Source of the DNA: Pyrenopolyporus hunteri
Taxonomy: Eukaryota > Ascomycota > Sordariomycetes > Xylariales > Hypoxylaceae
Direction of reading: 5' to 3'
Assembly (NCBI GenBank): GCA_902806595.1
Contig: CADCXC010000004.1
Coordinates: 1,302,001 to 1,366,000, forward strand
DNA length: 64,000 bases
In this document: positions 12,245 through 22,807 of the stretch, in pieces
How positions within the stretch are numbered: the stretch's first letter is position 1
Layout of the letters: each line of letters starts with the position of its first letter
Notes under the pieces: model-generated
Told to the model about the DNA's origin: nothing
The model's database searches: none
Seen by the model: only the letters and a program-made list of their open reading frames with translations
Made by a program: the position numbers and the translations under genes

Positions 12245-13920
12245 AGTGTCTCTGGTCTGTCCTCTCTTATTCTTACTTTCTTCTCCTCTTCTTTCGCCTT
12301 GACTTGCTTTCGTCGCTCTACCTTCTTGAATACCGTATCGGCGTCATTTGAGATGCGAGTTCCAAGGTTTACCTTCCAGCCACCAGAATAACATATAATA
12401 TTGTAGAAGAGAAGAGAGAAGAGAGAAGGTGAGACTTTAGCTTGCCTCAGAAGAAGGTTCGATTTAGAGTCCCGCACCGCCTGGTAGGTATTGCCATGTA
12501 CCTTGTTATCTTGTTTAGACTCGACATTTACCCACGCCAAGGCAAGTATGAGAGCGCACAGTATGTATTGTACCTACCCGGCTGTATAGGAGGAAGGTAC
12601 CCATTCATAGGCAAACGCCGCCACTTAGATACCTAAGTAGCTACCTCTACCGTACGGATTACATAGCCCGGTTTCGATGATAAGGCCCACCAGGTACCCG
12701 TTTGTAAAAGAACGCGAACGCTTTTGTTTGAGGATGCTCGTGATGGATAAGCGATTTTCACATGCAACCCAACCACGTGCGAAACTCAGATGACGCATCC
12801 ATTTATGGAGGATATGAAGTAAGAGTAGATCACGAATCGGAGTAAACTCATACTTACCTCAGTACCAGTGAAGACGCCGTTCAGGAGGTATCCTCCCTAC
12901 GTAGGTAGGCACTTAAATACCCGGGAAGATGTTGGCCGTCATTTGAGCTTTTGAATTTCTGGAATTAGAAGCTTGAGCGGTCAGGCGGGGCCGACTGGGT
13001 TTTGAGAGTTAGGGCATGTGAGAATATTTTTCTGGATGATCATTGGACTAAAGCGAAGAAATCGTGGGCACTATGCCTTAGCGTCTCACTTCTCGAATCC
13101 ATTCAGGTACCTATTAATTACCTGTGTAAAAGAAAAAAAAAGATGGAATGAGAATATGTCTCAAAATTAAAATAAGGAGGCTTTTGTATAGGTATATTGT
13201 GTATTCGAACGGCTGATTCGTAAATGGCCGTGCCCGTTGTAGCTTAATCTTCGTATCTTTGAGACAATATGCATATAATGAATGCCCGGAGGAGCAAAAC
13301 CGATTAATTGCATACCGACGGCCAACTTGTTTACGTCGGACGGAATCGCCTCGCTCTCGGTACCAGACACGTACCTAGGTACCACGTAAAGAGAACCCGC
13401 ATTGGTTCTTACATGTAAGATATAAAATCGAGCCTCAAATTATCTACAGTAGGTACCTCGCCTACTCTTACTTAGGTACAAAGAGCGGGTCCGGTATCTT
13501 TATAGGTGGTACACATCCATGAATCGCGAGTAAGACAGCGCGATTCGACTCGCAAATTACATAGGTACCTAGGCGATAGGTAATTGTTAGAGGGATATTT
13601 GCCCGAGAGTGGCGCTTAAGGGTCCTGGGTCCTGGGTCCTGGGTTGATAGACCCACCAGGTGCTGCCCGCCAATCCAACGCGGGGTTACGGAAAAGACTT
13701 CCTCCGATCAACCCACCTCAACGGGCGGGCATCCGCTAGGCCCGCTAAAATCTTGGCCTAGTCGAAGCTACAGAAGAAAAAAAAAAATTTCGATGATAAG
13801 AAATTCTAATCGCCTCCCACCACGCGATTTGTTCCCTCTTCTATAAGGCCGCGTGCAGATGAGACGCTTTCTTCACCTCAAAACATCAACCTGTGAAGCA
13901 ATATCCTCATCACTGCCATA
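12245..13920. other. Divergent intergenic region with short tandem repeats
   Basis: This 1.7-kb gap separates the membrane-protein gene from the helicase gene. A heptamer GGGTCCT is repeated three times at 13620-13643, and TACCTAGGTA-type motifs occur near 13372 and 13563. An A-run near 13780 and CT-rich sequence precede the helicase start. No convincing gene is present. Confidence 0.6.
13620..13643. repeat. Heptamer GGGTCCT, three tandem copies
   Basis: GGGTCCT is repeated three times head to tail and is followed by GGG. It lies 280 bp upstream of the helicase start codon. Confidence 0.85.
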
Positions 13921-16046
13921 ATGTTTAAGTCTACCTTACAGAGGCAGACTCGCCTCGGCAGTTTGGCCCGTCGTCAACTCTCAACCCTCGTTTCTCAGCA
14001 GATTCGTTCTCGGCCAACCGCCGCATCTTATCAAAGATGGTCGCAGGCAGAACGACAGCCAATTCCTCTCAAGCAGATCGCAGTGCGGATGTACGCACAG
14101 GAATCTGCTGCCGCCCGCCCTGTGACGACGGATTCGCCTGCTGCATTGTACAATGTGACCCGATTCGAGGATTTAACAAAGCTGGGTGTCAACGAACGTA
14201 TAGTGCGAGCCATTACGGTGGACATGAAATACGACACCATGACCGACGTCCAGTCGATGACCATTAACCCGGCCCTCAAGGGAACCGATCTGTAAGTAAA
14301 GCGTATTACCCTACCCTTCGTTGACCTATCGCTAACCGCAGCAGAGTTGCGCAAGCAAGGACCGGAACAGGCAAGACCTTGGGCTTCCTTGTGCCTGTCT
14401 TCCAGCGCATCCTGTCCGCTAACCCGGAACTTGCTAACCCGCAATCGTTCCGCCGCGGCGCCTCTCCCAGTGATATTCGTGCCTTAATTCTATCTCCTAC
14501 GCGCGAGCTCGCAGAACAGATCGGTGTCGAGGCTAAGAAACTAGCTCGGCACACAGGTATAATTGTCCAGACCGCAGTTGGCGGGACCAGGAAGAGGGAA
14601 GCTATGATGAAGATGCAACGCGAGGGCTGTCATATGCTTGTTGCAACCCCGGGTAGACTTTACGACATCATGACAGACCCTAGCACCGGTGTTGCGGCAC
14701 CCAAGATACAAGCTCTCGTCCTGGATGAAGCGGATCGTATGCTAGACGTCGGCTTCGCGGACGCCATTCGCGACATCATAGATTTGCTTCCCCCCGTCCG
14801 CGAGGTTGACCGACAGACTCTCCTATTTTCCGCAACTATTCCCAGGGATGTCGTCCACCTTGCCAAGAGCATGGTCAAGACGAACGATTTCGAATTCATA
14901 CAGACTATCGACCCCAACGAGACTCCAACTCATGAACGGGTCCCGCAACACCTCGTAAGTCTGCGCGGCTACGAGAATTGGTTCCCAGCTATCATGGAAA
15001 TTGCCGATAAAGCCACGCAGAGACATGCGGAAGACCCTAACGCACCTCCATTCAAGGCCGTCGTCTTCTTCTCGAACACAGCCAGTGTCCAGTACGCCTA
15101 TCAGGTTCTCAGAAACACCTCCATGGCAAATAGGACGAGGGGCACCCCGCTATTCGAGATCCATTCGAAACTTACCCAATCTCAGCGTACACATAACGCT
15201 GAGTCTTTCCGTCGCGCCAAGAGCGCCGTCCTTATCTCGTCCGATGTTACTGCCAGGGGTATGGACTTTCCCAACGTATCTCACGTCATCCAGGTCGGCC
15301 TCCCCCCGGACAGGGACCAATATATCCACCGGGTTGGCCGAACGGGCCGCGCCGGGAAATCTGGTGAGGGGTGGTTGCTTCTAACCGAGCCGGAAATCCC
15401 GGAAGCACGGAATCGCCTCCCTGGTTTACCCATCAAGCCTAATAACAGCATTAAGTCCGCACAACACGAAATAGGAAAAGAGGCAGCCTCTCCAGAGGTA
15501 GCTAAGTATTTCGAGGAACTGTCACAAGCATACGATAGAGCCCCTCGAATCCTCTTCCATGAGCTCTATAACGCTTTACTTGGCGCAAAGGCCGGAAGAT
15601 ACCTGAGGTCCTCGGACATCGTTCAACTCCTAAACCACTGGTGTCTAAAAGGTCTTGGTTGGGATGAGGTTCCCGGCATAAGCGCGCGCTCCGCCATGAA
15701 CCGCGGGCTAAGTCGCGTACCGGGAATCAGAATCTCAGATGAACGACCCAAGGACGACCGGAACAGTTTTGGTTTTGGGTCGGGCGGATCTGGTTCCAGG
15801 TCAGGTGGATTCGGTTCTAGGTCAGGTGGATTCGGTTCCAGGTCAGATGGATTCGGTTCCAGGTCAGGCGGGTTCGGTTCCAGGTCGGGCGGATTTGGTT
15901 CCGGCTCTGGCGGATTTGGTTCCGGCTCTGGCGGTGGATTTGGTGGTTCCAGGTCACGCCAACGAGGTGGTGGTGACCCGTTTGCCCAGCGTTTCAACAG
16001 CGGCGACGATCGCCGCCAGAGATCCTCCCCTCGCGCATCGTTCTAA
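13921..16046 (+). CDS. Mitochondrial DEAD-box RNA helicase, Mss116-like
   Basis: Two exons (13921-14291, 14345-16046) encode 690 residues. The N-terminus is basic, hydroxylated and lacks acids (MFKSTLQRQTRLGSLARRQL), like a mitochondrial presequence. Helicase motifs in order: I, ARTGTGKT at 128-135; Ia, PTRELAEQ at 175-182; TPGRL at 225-229; II, DEAD at 251-254; III, SAT at 286-288; VI, HRVGRTGR at 452-459. The intron lies directly before motif I. The family remodels RNA and assists group I/II intron splicing and translation in mitochondria. The C-terminus consists of GSRSGGF-type heptads and then RRQR-rich sequence, as in RNA-chaperone tails. The heptads correspond to a 21-bp tandem DNA repeat at about 15791-15950 and probably vary in number between strains. 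An orthology call to yeast MSS116 rather than another mitochondrial DEAD-box protein needs a tree. Confidence 0.9.
15791..15950 (+). repeat. Coding 21-bp tandem repeat (GSRSGGF heptads)
   Basis: About seven copies of a 21-bp unit encode GSRSGGF, GSRSDGF and GSGSGGF variants in the helicase tail. Copies differ mostly at third positions, so the peptide is more conserved than the DNA. Confidence 0.85.
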
Positions 16047-17457
16047 ACTAAGCGTCGTCTCTCTGAAATGGCAGAAGCAGTTGATTTCTTGAGATCCGGC
16101 ATGCATCTCGGGGTTAGTTTTCTAATATACTCTCCCACCTCGGAAGTAAAATCCCTCTTCTAAGGTACATACCTATCAGGTTATCGGCCACTTGCTCCAC
16201 CACCACATGACGCGGGATAAGGTGGCGCGTAAGGGAATGTGGGTTCGCAAGCAGGTCTCTATTCACAAAGGGGGTCCGTTTCGGAGTCAAGGTTGTCTCG
16301 ACAGGTCTTATGAATCAATACTGGGCGTCGGGCGGTCTCTCGAAACAAAAGAAAGGGCCCGCACGGCACGGAAATCTCGACTATTTGTACTATAGTGTAA
16401 GAGTCTACTAATGACAGATAGACGGAAAATAGCGATGCTCGTAAAACACAAAGTTGATTGCCTTGGTAATGTTGGTGTGCTCATGTTACCGTGACATATA
16501 TGTAGAGTTATAATCCGTTCACCTTCTATTAATGAGGGTCACCTTATCCAGTCGCCTATACTCGGCCATACATTGATCATTCTACACTATATAGACAATT
16601 ACATCGAGTTAGTAGCCAGTGGTCCATGGATCGCTGGTGGGTATACCTAACCCTATGCTAGGCTCTTGAGCTATTGCTGGTATATGTCTTATTTCATTGT
16701 AAAAGGTATAACGGTTATAGTCTAGGCCCAATGAGACTCGTGTCGAGTAGTATGATATACAACACCTATCTACCACCTAGGTAGGCGACGTGGGCTTGTT
16801 GGGAAAGCCCCGAAGTTTGCTATGTCGAAAGCAGTATACCGAGCAAGGGGAGGTCGGTTCTGCGAGAGCTCTTTGGGAAACTGAATTATCACTGACTATA
16901 ACAGCTATAAACCGAAGCGGTAAGGATCTAATGAGGGGGGCCAAGGGGGTCTATGCTAGAGAATGAATATCTGCTTGATACAGAGGAGCGTGGAAACTTT
17001 GAGTAATCACTTACATACCTACCTTCCACCATAATGTATACGCCGTGGCCATAGATCTCTGCTAGGCACGGAGTCGGGCGAGCTGAGGAGAGGAGTTTAT
17101 TTTCGCTGCGATTTGTCCGTCCTTGTTCTGTGTTGGAAGTTCGCACAAACTGGTTTGGATTTTGACGGGAGATATCCCGTTTCCTATTCACAAGAGCTCT
17201 AGTCATCCAACCAACAAAATACATAGTTGAAACTCACCTAATATTGATGCTGATTTGCGGGTTTTATATAGGGTCAGACACCTTGATTCAATCTAAAGGC
17301 GAATATCCTATTTTGGGTATATAAGTACTGGTGTCAGTATGACTCCTTCCCGAACGCCTCCCAATGCAAAATTCCCGTTTTACTATATAAACCCGCAACT
17401 CCCCAACATAACGAGACTCTATCTCTTTCCGCTGCCCTGTGTCGATGTGTGAGTTTT
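16047..17457. other. Convergent intergenic region, no gene recognised
   Basis: This 1.4-kb gap lies between the 3' ends of the helicase gene and PEX7. Frames of up to 98 codons occur but have no domain or coding character. A CCACCTAGGTAGGC motif is near 16776. Confidence 0.55.
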
Positions 17458-18637
17458 TCATACCGGGCCCTGCAACAACTTATTCGCATCCCACAAGAGC
17501 AATCTCTCATCCCAACCCACGGTGGCAACCCAGCCGCCGACACCGAACAAGCACCAGTCGACGCCCGTGACAAACTCTGTATGTCTATTCATAATGCCAA
17601 GTTGGATCCCAGTCTTGAGCGGAGCGTCTCTTTGTGCCGGCATTGACGACGCATCCGTCCATAAGCGCACCGTCATGTCATAACTTGCGCTGACCAAGAT
17701 ATCGCTGGCATGTGGACTCCACGCTAGCCTCCGAACAGCATACTCGTGTCCCAACATCACGGAAGCAGGCCCTGCCGAATGGTTTCTAAGATCGAACGTC
17801 CGTATTACCTTATCCACGCCGCCCGTAGCGATCACCGAGTGATTGTATTTGTTCCAGTCATGCGTCAGTATTTCCGCTGGTACGGTGGGAGGAGTCGGCC
17901 CCTGGGGAAGCGAGGCAGGAGGTGGGAGGTGAACGGGAATCTTATATGTTAGGTGGTATTGGGCGTTGATCGGCGTCCGAAGGTCGAATATGCGTAAATG
18001 CGAGTCTGTCGAGACAGCAGAGATAAGATTTGGATTAGACGGGCAATACGACGTGCTATAGGTACAGTTTCCGACTGGGAGAGTCTTTATAGAGTCTTTT
18101 CTAGCGGGGGACCACTACGGGAAACTGATTAGAATTCTTCATACTGCTGCGCATGTATGCTTGGGGGATGGCGCATACGATTTTAACGGTACCATCCCAC
18201 GAGCTAGACGCAAAGGTGTCCTTGGTGACGGGACTCCACGATACCGAGAAAGTCTCTCGCTTATGCTCATGGAAGTTCATGACGGGGAATTCGTTGACGT
18301 TTAGGTCGAAAAGTTTGATAGAGCCATCACCGCATGCGACGAGCAGCTGGTTCTCGTTGATCTCGGACCAGGCGAGGTCATACTGGGCGTCGTTCGTGTC
18401 GAAGCTGGACGAAGGTGATCTTAGTATGTTGGGTTGAGCCAGTTACGAAATTGCAACTCCTTACGTCTTCTCGACCTGGACGCCTTGGGGCCCCAGCCCG
18501 AGACAAAATACTCGGCCATTTCCTACAATGCCATAGTTCGCGGCGGAAGCGATAGCTATGCGCGAGTCGAAGTAGGGCGAGTACTTGACGGCATAGGGAT
18601 TCCAGCCAGGCGTTCGGAACTCTATCATCCCAGCCAT
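17458..18637 (-). CDS. PEX7: Peroxisomal targeting signal 2 receptor, PEX7
   Basis: Three exons (18637-18465, 18419-18179, 18114-17458) encode 356 residues, close to other fungal Pex7 proteins. WD40 blades are recognisable: YDLAWSEINENQLLVACGDG, SVSWSPVTKDTFASSSWDGT, ISAVSTDSHLRIFDLR, SVIATGGVDKVIRTFDLRN, LAWSPHASDILVSASYDMTV and the final WVATVGWDERLLLWD. The N-terminus MIEFRTPGWNPYAVKYSPYF is characteristic of Pex7. The protein binds PTS2 signals on cargo such as thiolase in the cytosol and delivers it to the peroxisomal docking complex with a PEX20-type co-receptor. I started at the ATG at 18637; a TTG at 18655 is in frame but unnecessary. Both introns keep frame. The promoter is shared with the AlkB gene and contains the 881-bp element. 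Confidence 0.93.
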
Positions 18638-20151
18638 GGCGCTTAGATTAAGCAATGCGAATTACCGGGCCGTAGTGCGCAACTTGACGCTTGCTGGCGC
18701 AAAAAAATAACCGAATGTTACTCGGTCGAAGATGGGATGGGGCTGGGTACTGTACATAAACGATGACGATGAATTGGAAGCCGAGATGTAAGGTGGGGCC
18801 TCGGCATCATGGTCACAAAGTACCTAATTATTACCCGTGAAGCACAATAGGTACATGTACCTAGGTAGGTAGTACATGTACAAATCGTGTCCAGGAAGTC
18901 TTCGTACACTTTAATATTATATACTTTACATTTAAACACTTATAACTCAACCACTTCTAAATTAAATAAAATGAAAATTTATATATAATTGATTATAAGT
19001 GGTTTAAATATAGATTTAATTTTTTCGAACTTTTAAAACGTATATTTATAATGTTATAAAATAATTAACGTTTTATTTTTAATAATGAAATTTTTAATAT
19101 TTTAAACCGTAAATAATAACCGTAATAAACTATTTCTAAAAGATTAAAAATATTTATAATTTAATTTAATTACCGAAAAGTTTAAATATAAAATTTTGAA
19201 GATTTTTATTAACGTTTTATATTTTTAATAAAATGTTAAATATATATTATATTTTAATTATATTTTTTATTTTTTATTTTTATTTTAACGAACTTTTTAC
19301 TTTTCGCCGGGAAACTTTAATATTATATTTAAGACTTTATTTTACGTTTAAAAATAATTTTTAAAAATAATTAACTTAAGTTTATACGATATTATAATAT
19401 TTATAAAAAATTTTTTAAATTTATTTTTAAATACTTATTATTAACTTTTAAATAATAAAAATTGTATTAATAAAAACTTTAAATTTTATATAGTTTTATA
19501 AGAATTATAGTTATATATATAACTTATTAAATTAAAAGTTATTTACGATTAAAATTTTATTAATAAAAATAAAACAACGTATTTTTATTTCTATCTTTTT
19601 CAAAAATATAATTATCTTTATAAAAACTATACCGTTAAAATCAGTTAATTTTACTCTATTTAATAAAATTTATTCCAGATTTATAACGTTTAAAAGGGTG
19701 GAGTTATGAATTTCTATATTTAAAAAGGTTAGGTGTACGAAGACTTCCTGGATACGATTTGTACCTAATTATATTGTACCACCCATCTAGTACCTAATAC
19801 TACCTGAAGCAGCGGTGGTAGGCAATGTTTCTAGGCAGCTACAGGGCCAGACCCCGCCGTTTATATACCGAAGTTAAGGACCTTGAGGTCCTCCGTCTTA
19901 GTCATAGCGATTGAACCATGTACCCCAGGACAATATATTCGCCATGCGCCCTTCACTGATCCATTTTCCGCATCGTTATTGCTATCGGCAACTAAGCTAA
20001 GGCGAAGGAAACTGAAGCGTACTGCTTACCATCGCCTAAGTGCCATCGAAAATTTTCATCCCCTCTAGAAGAAGAGAGACAGAAATCAGACTCGAGATGA
20101 GGCGTCGCATCTCATCTTGGCAATTCCGGATTCTACCCCACGAACCGCATC
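18638..20151. other. PEX7 / AlkB divergent promoter region
   Basis: The TIR element fills most of this 1.5-kb region. That leaves about 240 bp on the PEX7 side and about 390 bp on the AlkB side for promoters. TACCTAGGTAGGTAG lies directly beside the left end of the element. No additional gene is visible. Confidence 0.6.
18881..19761. mobile_element. RIP-like AT-rich TIR element with TA target duplication
   Basis: The left end reads CAAATCGTGTCCAGGAAGTC and the right end is its inverse. The first 29 bp of each arm match with one mismatch (a C/T transition). Weaker similarity (ATAACTC-ACC) continues to about 80 bp inside each arm. TA flanks both ends (18879-18880 and 19762-19763), as for Tc1/mariner-pogo elements. 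The 800-bp interior is almost only A and T with very few G or C, and no frame is open for any length. Mutation of C to T on both strands, as by RIP, would produce this. The TA is also palindromic, so the target duplication is suggestive rather than proven. At 881 bp it is either a non-autonomous element or an internally deleted copy. Confidence 0.85.
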
Positions 20152-21453
20152 ATGGACGCATTCCTGAAGGGAACGAAGCGAAAAACAGACAATTTAGAAG
20201 ACTCATCTCTAGCCGATGATAATGAGCCAACGGATGTGAAGCTGGCCATCCTCTCATCGTTACACCCTAACATTAGTCAGGAAGCTTTGTTAGAAACCCT
20301 CCTAGCCCATAACGGTTCTGTCCGAGCAGCTTCTGCATCTCTGTCTGAGGACAGGTTAGGGTCACCAAAAAAGCGGCGAGTTGGTGCCGTCGGGTACCAG
20401 ACTTCGCTCAGGTTATTCGCATCACAGTCCCCAACGGCTAGCGAACGGCCTGTATCACCTAAAAAGGCGAGACTGCTCCCAAAGAAAGGAACTACCCTTC
20501 ATCTATATGACCCCGAAGATATAGCCGAGCATACACCTTGTAGTATCATTCATAACTTTCTACCGCCTGACGAGGCCAACGATCTCCTTAGAGAGCTTCT
20601 AGACGAATCAAACTCGTTCGAGAAGATTACGTTCAAATTATTTGATAATGTCGTCCAGAGCCCTCATACGTCTAGTTTCTACGTGGGCACGGATGCCGAA
20701 ATTAATACGCAAAAGCACGATTACTTCTACAATGGAGCCCGGTTAACAGACGTACGGCCTATTACCCCTCAACTGTTGCGTGTTAGGCCGATAGTCCAGG
20801 AGGCGGTTAATAGAGAAATTCAAACTCGCATCAAAACTCGATATCCCGGTGGGCAAAAGCTGAAGTACCAGTCTCCAGATCCCTGGTCGCCGAACTGCGC
20901 CTTTGTCAACTGCTATAATGGGCCTCAGGAAAGTGTCGGTTATCACAGCGACCAACTAACATATCTGGGTCCGCGAGCAGTGATAGGCTCTATCTCTCTG
21001 GGAGTAGCAAGGGAATTCCGTGTCAGGCGGGTTATGCCAAAAGATTCTGATGGGAGCCCCACGGACGATCCCGAGGCCGAGGGACAAATCTCCATACATC
21101 TTCCGCATAATTCCCTCCTGGTAATGCACGCGGAGATGCAGGAGGAGTGGAAACACAGTATTGCTCCCGCTCAGGCAATCGACCCCCATCCCATTGCAGG
21201 CAACCGGAGAATTAACATCACATACCGTGACTACAAGCAAAGCTTCCATGCGAAGTACACACCGAGATGCAATTGTGGCATTCCGGCCATTCTAAGGGTC
21301 GTCCAGAAAAAGAAAGAAAACCAGGGGAGGTATTTCTGGATGTGCCATGGTGGGAACGTGCCTGGCAAGGAGAATTGCTCATTCTTCCAATGGGGCGACT
21401 TTGACGATGATGGAAATCCTAGTTGGGATAAGTCACGATATAAGGTTACCTAG
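20152..21453 (+). CDS. AlkB-like 2OG-Fe(II) dioxygenase with CUE and GRF domains
   Basis: A single exon encodes 433 residues. Residues 28-65 form a CUE/UBA-like helical domain (VKLAILSSLHPNISQEALLE). A basic linker follows. The dioxygenase core covers about 115-365. The iron site is H265-x-D267 (YHSDQ) with H335 (WKHS), and the 2-oxoglutarate motif is RINITYR (R353 and R359), as in ALKBH2/3-type enzymes. A GRF zinc finger closes the protein at about 371-415 (CNCG, GRYFWMC and C409). AlkB enzymes remove alkyl groups from DNA or RNA bases by oxidation; GRF fingers bind single-stranded nucleic acid and CUE domains bind ubiquitin. The combination suggests repair recruited to ubiquitinated sites, which is inference. 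The TAG stop follows YKVT. The gene is convergent with the GFA gene. Confidence 0.9.
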   Translation: MDAFLKGTKRKTDNLEDSSLADDNEPTDVKLAILSSLHPNISQEALLETLLAHNGSVRAASASLSEDRLGSPKKRRVGAVGYQTSLRLFASQSPTASERPVSPKKARLLPKKGTTLHLYDPEDIAEHTPCSIIHNFLPPDEANDLLRELLDESNSFEKITFKLFDNVVQSPHTSSFYVGTDAEINTQKHDYFYNGARLTDVRPITPQLLRVRPIVQEAVNREIQTRIKTRYPGGQKLKYQSPDPWSPNCAFVNCYNGPQESVGYHSDQLTYLGPRAVIGSISLGVAREFRVRRVMPKDSDGSPTDDPEAEGQISIHLPHNSLLVMHAEMQEEWKHSIAPAQAIDPHPIAGNRRINITYRDYKQSFHAKYTPRCNCGIPAILRVVQKKKENQGRYFWMCHGGNVPGKENCSFFQWGDFDDDGNPSWDKSRYKVT

Positions 21454-21665
21454 AGCGACGATCATTCTAGCTACCTACGAGACAACCTTGTGTCACTGGA
21501 ACCTCCCGCCAATAGTCCCGCCTCGTGCCTCGAGGAGTGTAGACGTTTTGAGAGTTGGGATCTAGCATATATTGAGGAGAGTAGGGCTTCGATACACGCG
21601 AATATAAGTTTCTGCCTTTCCCGTTACCAGCGTCCGACCTCGATGTTCATTCTAGCCACCGGGTT

Positions 21666-22807
21666 CTACGGCTCGACGTAGAGTGGAGGGCGGCTATAGC
21701 TGTCGAGATACTGTATGTTCAAGTCCTTAACATTGAGACCCTCGAAGATCCTCAGGTTGATCGGCGTCAGTTCCGATGCGCCCTTCATGATTTTCTTGTC
21801 ATCTTCCGGCACGCCGACAAGATCTGCGTCAGTGAGTGCCACTGTCTTATTATGCACCGGTATTCCGCATGTCTTGCAAAATGACTTTCCAAACAACTTC
21901 ATGTTAAATAGGTAAATCCCGAGGTTTTCCTCACCTTCGATTACAACCTGTTCTTTCTTAGCATAGAGCCATACGCAAGCGTGCTACAGATAGGTTAACG
22001 CAAACTCTTTGGCAGATCTACTGATATCGATGCTTACCCTAATGCATATGCTACAGTTACATTCCGCGATGGGCTCCGTGAACGTCTTATCGAGAGGCTT
22101 TGATTTCAATGCCACCCTTACAGCGCCGCAGTGGCAGCTGCCGGTGTACAGCCTTGCTCCCTCAATGTCGGCTTTCGGTTCCGGCCCCGTATATTTTGGT
22201 GGTTCATAGTCCCCCCTGTAAGACCTGCCATTTATTCTGAAATTTTGGGGAAGAGAGACTCGTTAATCCCTACGCCTCAGAAGATCAAGTGGGGATAAGC
22301 GACTTACTGGTCCCTTTCTATTTTCCACACGTCCACGCCTTGGCCATGCTGGAAAGTCCGGACCTGGGAGCATATTAGTCATCTATCTTGGCTGCCTTTT
22401 CTCCAGTATTTTGAAGGAATCGCGGGTCTCTTACATTAACTCCGCTTATGGGTTCCTTCTCCTCACCCGGTTGCGGCGGCTCTGGATATCCGACAAGCAA
22501 GAGTTGAACTCCACAGGTAGGGCAGAACTTTTATTTCCCCTCACGTCAGCATGGCATAGATGGTACAGCACACTGTACGAACCTTGTGATAGAAGGTCTT
22601 CTGTCCGAAGGTGTAGTTCGTCAGGGTGCTAGCGTCGCCTTTGACGAAGCGAAAATTATCCTTCGTATAGCGAATCCACAGTGCGCCTTTCCTAGAGCAT
22701 GAGCTGCAATTACACTCGCTTGGTTTGAAGTTCTCGGGGAGCTTGACTTCATAGACGTGGGCGCCGCAGTGGCAGTTGCCCCGGTAGGTCTTCAATTCTT
22801 CGGCCAT
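21666..22807 (-). CDS. Tandem GFA-domain (CENP-V/GFA) zinc protein
   Basis: Five exons (22807-22583, 22527-22435, 22363-22308, 22236-22038, 21983-21666) encode 296 residues. Two GFA domains lie in tandem. The first has CHC at 12-14, CNCSSC at 32-37 and CPTC at 77-80; the second has CHC at 159-161, CNCSIC at 184-189 and CKTC at 227-230. Both cysteine sets are complete, so both zinc sites can form. The family is named after glutathione-dependent formaldehyde-activating enzyme, but most fungal members have no proven activity. Introns have GTTCGT, GTAAGA, GTAAGT and GTAAGC donors and all keep frame. The repeat of the same pattern about 150 residues apart indicates internal duplication, although the two halves now differ widely. 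The ends are 212 bp from the convergent AlkB gene. Confidence 0.88.

Noticed and set aside
21454..21681. 75 open codons directly after the AlkB TAG stop
   Set aside because: The AlkB protein already ends normally after its GRF finger, the extension has no coding bias, and it runs into the convergent GFA gene. Probably chance.
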